64,000 bases of DNA from Bacillota bacterium (GTDB lineage Bacteria > Bacillota > Sulfobacillia > JAJZYS01 > JAJYTV01). Below the pieces are notes generated by a model. It saw only the letters and a program-made list of their open reading frames with translations. It did no database searches and had not been told where the DNA came from. A program made the position numbers and the translations under genes. Location: contig JAJYSJ010000004.1 of assembly GCA_021793645.1 (NCBI GenBank), positions 1 to 64,000 of the forward strand. Direction: 5' to 3'. Shown piece after piece: positions 53,986-61,548 of this stretch. Positions within the stretch are counted from its first letter, which is position 1; each line of letters begins with the position of its first letter.

Positions 53986-54648
53986 CTATTGCGGGACGCC
54001 GATCAGCAGCACATCGACCGGAAGGCGCAGGAATGCGCGGCGCATGGCGATACGCGGCGTGAGACCCGCGGCGTGTGCGAGTCGGCGCAGTGCGATGGGG
54101 CGACCGAAGTAGGCCAAAGGGAAGGCGCGGCGCAAGAGCTCGTAGTATTGCAGGGGACGGTCCGAGGTTACGGCATCGGCGATGGATGCGACCACAATGC
54201 GGCCGCCGCGACGCACGACGCGGCTGAGTTCTCCGAGTGCGGCCTCGGTCTGGCCCCGCTGCAGCAGTTCCAACGTCAGCACGCTCACCGCGCCGTCGAA
54301 GGAGTCGTCCGCGAAGGGGAGGCGCCGGGCGTCGCCGGGAATCACCGCAATCTCCGAGGGGTGCGGCGTTCGTGCGATCTGTCGCTCCGCCGAGCGGCAC
54401 ATCGCCGGCGAGATGTCCAAGCCCTGTACTGAACCTGAGGCTCCGACGAGTTGCGAGAGGGCGATCAGAAGCCGTCCGGTGCCGCTCCCGACGTCAAGGA
54501 TCTTTTCCCCCTCCTGCGGCTGCAGCAGGGAGAGGGCGGCTTCCCAGACCTCCTCGGTCGTCTGGAAGAAGAGAAAGTCGTAGGCGGGGGCGAGGAGGTT
54601 GAAACTCCGCCGTAGGCGCCCCGCCCGCAGATCCAGGTCCGAGGCCAT
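53986..54648 (-). CDS. Class I SAM-dependent methyltransferase (UbiE-like)
   Basis: The 220-residue protein has SAM motif I ILDVGSGTG near residue 50, an acidic end of strand 2 (GLDIS), GDARRLPFADDSFDGAV and a post-motif VVRRGGRIVVASI. YDFLFFQTTEEVW near the N-terminus suggests a lipid or quinone methyltransferase type, but the substrate is unknown. ATG 54648 follows AAAGGGG by 7 bases. It is divergent from the aminotransferase gene. Confidence 0.82.
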   Translation of the reverse strand: MASDLDLRAGRLRRSFNLLAPAYDFLFFQTTEEVWEAALSLLQPQEGEKILDVGSGTGRLLIALSQLVGASGSVQGLDISPAMCRSAERQIARTPHPSEIAVIPGDARRLPFADDSFDGAVSVLTLELLQRGQTEAALGELSRVVRRGGRIVVASIADAVTSDRPLQYYELLRRAFPLAYFGRPIALRRLAHAAGLTPRIAMRRAFLRLPVDVLLIGVPQ

Positions 54649-54771
54649 GGGAAGACCCCTTTCTTGCGCCGCCAACTGCGGCGGCATGCCAACCAGGATC
54701 ATAGCAGAGCGAGCGCGGCAGGGGACGAGACGTTGGTCGGCGTAACGAACAACGGACAGGGGGCCTTTGCT

Positions 54772-55941
54772 TTGGGATGGACACTCGACGATCTGCGAAG
54801 CGACATACCGGTACTGCGGCGAAAGGTATACCTCAACACGGGAACGCTCGGCGCCTCTCCCCAGACCGTAACGGTCGCCTTCGTGCGAGCCTACGAGCAG
54901 TGGCAGGTCGAGGGTCCCGGCTGGCCTGAGGCCTACGAGGCGCGCCGTGCCGGGATGGACGCCGTTCGTGCGCGCGTCGGGCTGTTCTTGGGCGCGGCGA
55001 GCGACCGCATCGCGTTCGCAGAAAACATCTCGCAGGCGATCAACTGGGTGGCCGGCGGGCTTCGGTTTTCTGACGGCGACGAGGTGATTGTCGGCACGCA
55101 CGAACATCCTGCGAATCGCTATCCCTGGCGGGCGCTCGAGCGGATGGGCCGCGTGCGCGTCGTGCTGTGGGAGATGGATGGCGACGACGATGCCCTCATG
55201 GAGGACCTCAGTCGGCTGATCACACCGCACACTCGACTCGTGACGGTCTCCCATGTGCTACAGACGAACGGCAGGGTGCTGCCGGCGGAGCGCATCGCTC
55301 AGTTCTGCCGTTCTGCCGGGGTGCGTCTCTTCCTGGATGGCGCGCAGGCCGTTGGCCAACTCAGGGTCGACCTCTCCGCGATCGACCCTGACTTCTACGG
55401 CTGGAACGGGCACAAGTGGCTGCTCGGCCCGGTCGGGACGGCGGGCCTCTATGCGCGGCCCGACGCCTTTGGCGAACTGGGGCTGCTGCCAGCCGGCGGC
55501 GGCTCCGCCGAACACGACCTCGCTGGCCGTTACGAGGACGACGTGCCTTGGCGCGAAACGCCGCGCCGACTGGAAGTGGGGACGCGCAACTGGCCGCTCT
55601 ATGAAGGCTTGGCGCGGGCAATCGACCTGTTCGGGGAGATCGGCTGGGGGCAGGCGTTCGCCGCCTCGGCAAGTTTGGTGGAACAGTTCCTCGCAGGGTT
55701 GCCCCCAGGCGTGGAGGAGATCGCCGTGCCACGGCGCGCGGCGATGGTAACGGTACGCGTGGGGGACTTGCCCGCCAAGCAGGCCCTCGAGGACCTCTAT
55801 CGCCATGGGCAGGTGATCGTGCGGGCCGTTGAGGAATTGCAGCCACAAGGGGCCGTGCGATTCTCCTTTGCTCCCTTCAATACTCCGAAAGACGTGGAGC
55901 GGGCGCTGGAGGCTCTAGGGGAGGTTGTTCGCCGTGTCTGA
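54772..55941 (+). CDS. Class V aminotransferase / cysteine desulfurase-like PLP enzyme
   Basis: The 389-residue protein has KVYLNTGTLGASP at the start, a PLP-stacking region with NISQAINW and HEHPANRYPW, the Asp in LDGAQAVGQL and the PLP lysine in WNGHKWLLGPVGTAG. The cysteine-desulfurase catalytic Cys loop is not evident, so it is more likely an epimerase- or aminotransferase-like member. TTG 54772 follows CAGGGGGCC; TTG 54733 (AGGGGAC) would add 13 residues. It overlaps the next gene by 8 bases. Confidence 0.8.
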   Translation: MGWTLDDLRSDIPVLRRKVYLNTGTLGASPQTVTVAFVRAYEQWQVEGPGWPEAYEARRAGMDAVRARVGLFLGAASDRIAFAENISQAINWVAGGLRFSDGDEVIVGTHEHPANRYPWRALERMGRVRVVLWEMDGDDDALMEDLSRLITPHTRLVTVSHVLQTNGRVLPAERIAQFCRSAGVRLFLDGAQAVGQLRVDLSAIDPDFYGWNGHKWLLGPVGTAGLYARPDAFGELGLLPAGGGSAEHDLAGRYEDDVPWRETPRRLEVGTRNWPLYEGLARAIDLFGEIGWGQAFAASASLVEQFLAGLPPGVEEIAVPRRAAMVTVRVGDLPAKQALEDLYRHGQVIVRAVEELQPQGAVRFSFAPFNTPKDVERALEALGEVVRRV

Positions 55942-57157
55942 CCTGAAGGGACCGCTTAGGGGTATCCACGTACTCGACCTCTCGCGGGTGCTAGCAGGTC
56001 CCTACGCGACCATGGCACTGGGCGAGCTGGGTGCACGCGTGATCAAGGTCGAGCACGTGCTGGAGGGCGATGAGACGCGCAGTTGGGGACCGCCCTTCGC
56101 AGCGGGGGAATCGGCGTACTACCTGGGTGTCAACCGCAACAAGGAAAGCATCGCCCTTGATCTGACGCGGCCGCAGGCACAGGAGATCGTCCGCAGGCTC
56201 GCAATCGACTGGGCGGATGTCGTGGTAGAGAACTTCCGCCCAGGAAACCTCGACAGGTTTAACCTGCCGCTCTCAGCCTTGAGAGATGCCCAGCCGCGGC
56301 TGATCACAGCCAGTGTGCGCGGCTACCCGCTCGGAGACGACCGCGCAGGCTACGATTTCGTTATCCAGGGCGCGGGTGGCCTCATGTCCGTCACGGGCCC
56401 CGAGGAGGGGGATTCCTACAAGGTCGGTGTGGCGGCCGCGGATCTTTTTACCAGTTCCTTTCTGCTGAGCGGAGTGCTCGCGGCATTGTACGAGCGGACA
56501 CGGACCGGATTCGGCCAGCACCTGTCCGTCTCTTTGTTCGAGAGTCAGGTCGCGATGCTGGCGAACGTGGCTTCGTCCTATCTCCTGACCGGCAATCGCC
56601 CGCGTCGCTACGGCAACGCCCACCCCTCCATGGCTCCGTACGAGGACCTGCGCACCAAGGATGGGCGGATCACCGTGGGCGTCGGCAACGACCGCCAGTT
56701 CCTCAGCCTCGCCCGCTCACTGCACCATGAGGAATGGATTCAAGACCCGCGCTTTCGGACAAACCCGGACCGCGTTGCCCACCGCAGCGAGCTGAAGGAG
56801 GCCATCGAGGCTGCACTCGCCGACAAGACGCAGCAGGAGGCGCTCTCGGAGTTGACCCAGAGCGGCATTCCCTGCGGGCCGATCCGCAGCGTCGACGAGG
56901 TGTTCGCTGGGCCCGAGGTAGCGCAGGCTGGTACGGTCGTGCACATGCGCCATCCGCTCATCGAAGATCTGCCGCAGGTTCGCTTGCCGTGGCGCTACAG
57001 CCGCACGCCCGCGGAGCCGCACTTGCCGCCGCCGCTGCATGGCCAGCACACCCGGCGCATCCTGCGCGAACTGGGCATGAGCGAGGACGAGATACGCCAG
57101 GCGCTCGCGACCGGCTACGCCAGTGCGGCGCCGGTAGGCCAAGATGATGAGGCCTGA
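55934..57157 (+). CDS. CaiB/BaiF-type (family III) CoA-transferase
   Basis: The 407-residue protein has VLDLSRVLAGPYATM, KVEHVLEGDETRSWGPP, NRNKESIALDL, VVENFRPGN and GYDFVIQGAGGLMSVTG, in the order of family III CoA-transferases, including the Asp that forms the acyl anhydride. GTG 55934 lies within the end of the aminotransferase gene with GGGGAGG upstream, so the two are translationally coupled. The substrate pair is unknown. Confidence 0.9.
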   Translation: MSDLKGPLRGIHVLDLSRVLAGPYATMALGELGARVIKVEHVLEGDETRSWGPPFAAGESAYYLGVNRNKESIALDLTRPQAQEIVRRLAIDWADVVVENFRPGNLDRFNLPLSALRDAQPRLITASVRGYPLGDDRAGYDFVIQGAGGLMSVTGPEEGDSYKVGVAAADLFTSSFLLSGVLAALYERTRTGFGQHLSVSLFESQVAMLANVASSYLLTGNRPRRYGNAHPSMAPYEDLRTKDGRITVGVGNDRQFLSLARSLHHEEWIQDPRFRTNPDRVAHRSELKEAIEAALADKTQQEALSELTQSGIPCGPIRSVDEVFAGPEVAQAGTVVHMRHPLIEDLPQVRLPWRYSRTPAEPHLPPPLHGQHTRRILRELGMSEDEIRQALATGYASAAPVGQDDEA

Positions 57158-57165
57158 AAGCAAAA

Positions 57166-57202
57166 GTGGGAGGCCCAGCGCATGATGCGCCAGGCCTCCC
57201 AC
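57166..57202. terminator. Terminator between convergent genes
   Basis: GTGGGAGGCC/GGCCTCCCAC, a perfect 10-bp stem; the GCGCAT/ATGCGC loop arms can also pair. It is preceded by CAAAA, giving a short T-run on the minus strand. Confidence 0.75.
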
Positions 57203-57214
57203 TGCGTTCGCACG

Positions 57215-57934
57215 CTACGCGCTCTCTAGGATTTCCGACAATCGCCGATGGGCACCTGGCCCGAAGAGTCCCCCGTGGTAGCAGAGGATGCGCTCGACAT
57301 CCGTTGGCAGCTTCCGAAGGGACTGCAGCGCAAGCGGCATGTCGGGCGTCGCCTGGGGTGCCGGACCTTCGAGCTGGCCGTCCACGACGCGCAGCGCGTC
57401 GCCCGCGATCAGGACCTTTTCTTGAGGGAAGTACAGACACAGGTGACCCGGTGTGTGGCCGGGCGTATGGATTACCTGGATGCCTCCGTAAAGCGGCAGC
57501 AGTTCACCGTCCGTGAGCGCCCGGTCGACCGGTGCGGCAGGCGGGTGTTCGAGCAGCGGGCGCATGCGTTCGCGCATCTCCTCTGGCATGCGCTCGGCCA
57601 TACCCTGCATCTTGATCAGAGGCAAGGTGCCATCGATGTAGGGGATGTCGGCCTGATGGGCCAGTACCACTGGCTGCGCTGCGGCCACGATGCCCGGCAG
57701 GTTGCCGATGTGGTCCACATCCTGGTGCGTCAGGATGATGCGGTCGATGTCCGCAAGGCGCAGCTGATGACGACCGAGGGCTTCCTCAATCGCAGGCTGC
57801 TGCCCTGGGAAGCCGGTGTCCACCAGGGTGATGCCGTCCGCGCCCCAAAGGAGCAGTGGATGCACGATGCTCTGCATTCCACCGAAGCCCTGCATCTGCA
57901 GTTCCAGAGCTTCCGCTCCGTCAAAGAGCTTCAC
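57215..57934 (-). CDS. Metallo-beta-lactamase fold hydrolase
   Basis: The 239-residue protein has LTHQDVDHIG, a variant of HxHxDH in which the second His is Asp, with TPGHTPGHLC, AGDALR and CYHGG supplying the remaining ligands. The HQDxDH form is common in Bacillus MBL proteins of unknown substrate. GTG 57934 follows AAGGAGG by 8 bases. Confidence 0.83.
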   Translation of the reverse strand: MKLFDGAEALELQMQGFGGMQSIVHPLLLWGADGITLVDTGFPGQQPAIEEALGRHQLRLADIDRIILTHQDVDHIGNLPGIVAAAQPVVLAHQADIPYIDGTLPLIKMQGMAERMPEEMRERMRPLLEHPPAAPVDRALTDGELLPLYGGIQVIHTPGHTPGHLCLYFPQEKVLIAGDALRVVDGQLEGPAPQATPDMPLALQSLRKLPTDVERILCYHGGLFGPGAHRRLSEILESA

Positions 57935-58017
57935 GCAATCTACCTCCTTCCACGGTACACTGTCTTCGTGGGGGTAGTCACGGTTCCTTCGCGAGAAACG
58001 CAGGAGGGAGGCCTTGG

Positions 58018-58620
58018 ATGTCAGCCAACCTACTGGTGCCCGCGAGCCGCATGGACCGCACCGCGCGCCTTGTGTCGCTGGTGGGCAGCCCGCCCATCCT
58101 CGGCACGCTGTACTTCCTGTGGCTTGCGTACGAGGACGGTCCCCTCGCCTATGATGCAGTCAGCATTTCCTGGGCCCTCATGCTGTGCTTGCCCACACTG
58201 TTCCTCCTGGCGGCCGTCCACCGCGGGAGCATCGCCAGTTCCGAGATGACCGAACTCGCTGAGCGCAGGCGTTTTCTTCCCGTTGCACTGCTGTTCGCTG
58301 CGGCCACACTGAGTACGGCGATGGTGCTGCAGTTTCCACTGCCCGTGCAGATCTCGGTCGTCGGGATGGCGCTGTGGGTCTTCCTAGGGGCAATCCTCAG
58401 CCAGTTCTGGAAGGTTAGCCTCCACGTCAGCGGCACGGTCGGCGTCTTTTGGCTGAGTGTTGCGTTCTTCGGACTGCCGGCCCTCTGGCTTGTGTGGCTG
58501 CCGCCCGCTGTCGCGTGGTCTCGGCTGCGCCTGCACCGCCATGACGCTTGGCAAGTGGCAGGAGGAGCACTCCTTGGCACCGTGTGCGCGTTCGCGGCGT
58601 TCTATGCATTCCTGCGCTGA
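58018..58620 (+). CDS. PAP2-like membrane protein
   Basis: The 200-residue protein has about five or six hydrophobic helices. It carries a degenerate phosphatidic-acid-phosphatase pattern: KVSLHVSGTVG in place of PSGH and WSRLRLHRHDAWQVAGGALLG in place of SRxxxxxHxxxD. It may therefore be a lipid-phosphate phosphatase-like protein with altered or no activity. ATG 58018 follows GGAGGGAGG. Confidence 0.6.
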   Translation: MSANLLVPASRMDRTARLVSLVGSPPILGTLYFLWLAYEDGPLAYDAVSISWALMLCLPTLFLLAAVHRGSIASSEMTELAERRRFLPVALLFAAATLSTAMVLQFPLPVQISVVGMALWVFLGAILSQFWKVSLHVSGTVGVFWLSVAFFGLPALWLVWLPPAVAWSRLRLHRHDAWQVAGGALLGTVCAFAAFYAFLR

Positions 58621-58710
58621 GCCGCTGTGCAGGAAGGAGAAGGGGCTTTCAGGAAATATGTCGCACCGCACGCGTTTCCGCGCCAACGTTTCTGAGAGGG
58701 GAATTCGCCC

Positions 58711-59184
58711 ATGACCGAGGCGGGTCAACGCCTGACGAACCTGTACCTCGCATCAGCGGTGATCGGCGTGCTAGCGGTGATCACCCGCTTCGCCTTGCCG
58801 CTCACCAGCAGCTTCGCCGTAGTTCTTGGCTACATCTTCGATATCCTGATCGGAGTCGTCGTCGTGCTGATCGCAATCCGTGCGAAGAAGACGATGGATC
58901 GCGCTCCGATGCGCGCGTCGCTGGCAGGGGTAATCTACAGCCTGATCTCCGGCATCGCAAACCTGCTCTTCCCACCGTCTGCGGCAGCCCTGCGCAAGGC
59001 CATGCTGCAGCAGAGCTCGAACTTGACACAGTCCCAGATGAACGCGGCGATCAACCTCACGCGTTCGCTCGGCGTGCGTCTCGGCGAACTGATCGTCGCC
59101 CTGCTCTTCGGTTGGCTGCTGACCTTGTTCGTCGGTTGGATCGCTACGCTCTTCGTCCAGGGCGGAGACCGTCAGGCCGTGTGA
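58711..59184 (+). CDS. Small four-helix membrane protein, unknown
   Basis: The 157-residue protein has hydrophobic helices at about 10-30, 33-55, 65-85 and 120-148 and no motif I recognise. GAGAGGGG precedes the ATG. It is followed by a strong terminator, so it is transcribed separately from the ABC gene. No function can be given. Confidence 0.65.
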   Translation: MTEAGQRLTNLYLASAVIGVLAVITRFALPLTSSFAVVLGYIFDILIGVVVVLIAIRAKKTMDRAPMRASLAGVIYSLISGIANLLFPPSAAALRKAMLQQSSNLTQSQMNAAINLTRSLGVRLGELIVALLFGWLLTLFVGWIATLFVQGGDRQAV

Positions 59185-59196
59185 GACGTCCCTGTG

Positions 59197-59231
59197 CGTC
59201 CCCGGCGGTCTTGTGCCGCCGGGGACGTTTT
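59197..59231 (+). terminator. Rho-independent terminator
   Basis: CGTCCCCGGCGG/CCGCCGGGGACG, a perfect 12-bp stem with a TCTTGTG-type loop, followed by TTTT. It ends only 22 bases before the start of the next gene, so it could also act as an attenuator for that gene. Confidence 0.88.
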
Positions 59232-59253
59232 GCGGAATAAGGAGGCCGCTTCG

Positions 59254-61269
59254 TTGGCGATCGAACTGCGCGATGTCTCTCGTATCTACCGCATGGGCGA
59301 CGAAGAGGTCGGGGCTCTGAGGGATCTCTCGATCAAGGTGGAGAGTGGCGAATTTCTTGCCATCCTTGGTCCAAGTGGCTCCGGCAAGACGACGCTGCTT
59401 CACCTGATCGGCGGTCTCGATCGCCCATCGGCAGGGGAACTCAAGGCCGGCGACATCCCGCTGCAAAAAGCGGACAGCGACACGCTGGCCGCGTACCGCC
59501 GCACGCGCGTCGGGGTCGTCTTCCAGTCGTTTCACCTGATTGGGTCGCTGACGGCGCTGGAGAACGTGGAAATTGCGATGTCTCTCAATGGTCTGCGCTC
59601 GGCCTCTCGCCGCGCCCACGCAGTAGAGCTCCTCGAGCAGGTCGGCCTTTCCGATCGCATGCATCACCGTCCAGCCCAGCTCTCCGGGGGACAGCAGCAG
59701 CGGGTTGCCATCGCGCGGGCCTTGGCGAACGATCCGGAAATCCTCCTCTGCGACGAGCCGACCGGCAACCTCGACACCCGCTCCGGCGAACAGGTGATGG
59801 AGCTGTTGCACGAGCTCCACCGCCAGGGGCGGACGCTCATCCTGATCACCCACAATCCGGCCCTCGTCCAGGACGCTGATCGCGTGCTGCACCTGCTGGA
59901 TGGAGCTGTGCAGGAGGTGACGGGCCAGGCGCCCGCACCCCAGACGATGAACGCACAAAGGCCTCTCGGCACGTTCCGGCTGCCGGACATGCTGGGCTAT
60001 GCCTGGCGCAGCATCCGCAGGGTCAAGGCGCGGGCCATTCTCACAGGACTGGGCGTGGCAATCGGCGTCGGGGCCATCGTGCTGATGGTCTCGTTTGGGC
60101 AGGGGCTGCAGAACAGCGTGATCGGCCAGCTGAACGGCCTCGGATCCGTGACGCAGATCGTGGTGACCGGCGCCAAGAGCCAAGGCGGTTCGCCGTTAGG
60201 CGTGTCTCTCGGCGCGCCCACGGCGCAGAAGCCGCTCAACGACACGACGCTTATAACCTTTTCCCGTCTGCCGGATGTGGCAGGCGCCTTCTACTCCGCT
60301 ACCCTGCTGGCAACGGTGAAGGAAGGCCCACAAGGAGCGACGGTGCTGGCGCAGGACCTGCCGCCGGTGCACTTCCGGCTGCCGACCTTTAGCAAGCAGA
60401 TGCGTCTCGGGCGCATTCCGGGCAATGCCCAGATGGCAATCGTGCTGGGCGACGGCTCGGCGGGATACCTCTTGAAGAAGGGCGAGAAGCCGACCGATGC
60501 CAATCTCAAGAAACTCCTCGGGCAGCAGATTACACTGAAGTTCACGAATGACCTCGGTTCAAACGGGCTCAACGGCAGCGCCTTCAAGAAGCCGGTATCA
60601 GAGACGCTGCAGGTGGTGGGAATCGTCAAGGGTTCGGCGAGCTACGTGCCGTACCGCACCCTGCAGGCGGTGCTGCGGCAGGGGAAGGGGTCGGCTGGTC
60701 AAGGGCCGCACGGCTTCCTCTATGACGCGATTACCGTGCAGGCCCAATCGCAAGCAGACGTGAAGCCGCTTGCTGCTCGCCTCGGGCGGATGGGCTACGG
60801 CACGCAGACCTTTCAGAGCATCATCGACTCCCTGCACCAAGTGTTTCTGATCGTCCAGTCGATCCTCGGCGTGATCGGCGGCATCGCGCTCATCGTCGCG
60901 GGCCTTGGCATCGCGAACGTGATGATCGTGGCGGTTCTCGAGCGCACCCGGGAGATCGGGGTTCTCAAAGCGATCGGGGCCAGACGGCGTGACATCCGGC
61001 GCCTGTTCCTGTCGGAGTCCCTGATCATCGGCCTGCTGGGCGGAGTGATCGGACTTGCAGGAGGCTATCTCTCCGGCGCGGGCATCAACGCAATCGTCAA
61101 CTACTCCATCCAAAAAGGTGGAGGCCAGAGCGTCTCTCTGTTTGCGGTGACGCCTTGGATCGCGCTCTTTGCCATTGCCTTCGCGATCATCGTCGCGCTC
61201 GTGTCGGGGATCTACCCCGCAAACCGCGCGGCGGGCCTGAACCCAGTGGACGCACTGCGGCACGATTAG
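59254..61269 (+). CDS. MacB-like ABC transporter, ATPase and FtsX-type permease in one chain
   Basis: The 671-residue protein has an N-terminal ATPase (1-230: GPSGSGKTT, LSGGQQQRVAIARAL, LLCDEPTGNLD, THNPAL). A four-helix permease follows, with helix 1 near 275, a large outside domain and the C-terminal FtsX segment GLGIANVMIVAVLERTREIG, VLKAIGARR. It resembles MacB, but Gram-positive homologues usually split the two parts into separate genes. TTG 59254 follows AAGGAGG. No MacA-type adaptor is adjacent. Confidence 0.87.
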   Translation: MAIELRDVSRIYRMGDEEVGALRDLSIKVESGEFLAILGPSGSGKTTLLHLIGGLDRPSAGELKAGDIPLQKADSDTLAAYRRTRVGVVFQSFHLIGSLTALENVEIAMSLNGLRSASRRAHAVELLEQVGLSDRMHHRPAQLSGGQQQRVAIARALANDPEILLCDEPTGNLDTRSGEQVMELLHELHRQGRTLILITHNPALVQDADRVLHLLDGAVQEVTGQAPAPQTMNAQRPLGTFRLPDMLGYAWRSIRRVKARAILTGLGVAIGVGAIVLMVSFGQGLQNSVIGQLNGLGSVTQIVVTGAKSQGGSPLGVSLGAPTAQKPLNDTTLITFSRLPDVAGAFYSATLLATVKEGPQGATVLAQDLPPVHFRLPTFSKQMRLGRIPGNAQMAIVLGDGSAGYLLKKGEKPTDANLKKLLGQQITLKFTNDLGSNGLNGSAFKKPVSETLQVVGIVKGSASYVPYRTLQAVLRQGKGSAGQGPHGFLYDAITVQAQSQADVKPLAARLGRMGYGTQTFQSIIDSLHQVFLIVQSILGVIGGIALIVAGLGIANVMIVAVLERTREIGVLKAIGARRRDIRRLFLSESLIIGLLGGVIGLAGGYLSGAGINAIVNYSIQKGGGQSVSLFAVTPWIALFAIAFAIIVALVSGIYPANRAAGLNPVDALRHD

Positions 61270-61284
61270 GCGCTTACGCTTGGA

Positions 61285-61323
61285 AGAGCCGGGCCCGGCT
61301 CCGAGGGAGCTGGGCCCGGCTCT
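61285..61323 (+). terminator. Terminator after the MacB-like gene
   Basis: AGAGCCGGGCCCGGCTCC pairs with GGAGCTGGGCCCGGCTCT (one G-T pair), loop GAG, followed by CTTCAT. Each arm is itself palindromic. Confidence 0.8.
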
Positions 61324-61448
61324 CTTCATACCGCTGCGCAGGCCGAGTGCCGCGACCGCAAAAGTAGGGCATCGTACGCGTGGGACGGAGCTCTCTCCGC
61401 CGCGCGTGAACATGCATAACGCGTACGCGGAAGCATGATAACTGCGCA

Positions 61449-61478
61449 TTACGCATGAAAGCAGAGCCGCGCTATAAT
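61449..61478 (+). promoter_or_regulatory. Probable odhA promoter
   Basis: TTACGC (61449-61454), 18 bp, TATAAT (61473-61478). Upstream, GTACGCGT (61374-61381) and ACGCGTAC (61419-61426) form a spaced inverted repeat that may bind a regulator. The leader would be about 65 nt. Confidence 0.6.
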
Positions 61479-61548
61479 GATGGCACTTCAACGGCAATGG
61501 TCTAGCGTCCCAATTTCGCAGGAAATCTGCCCATCGAGGATGGTACGT

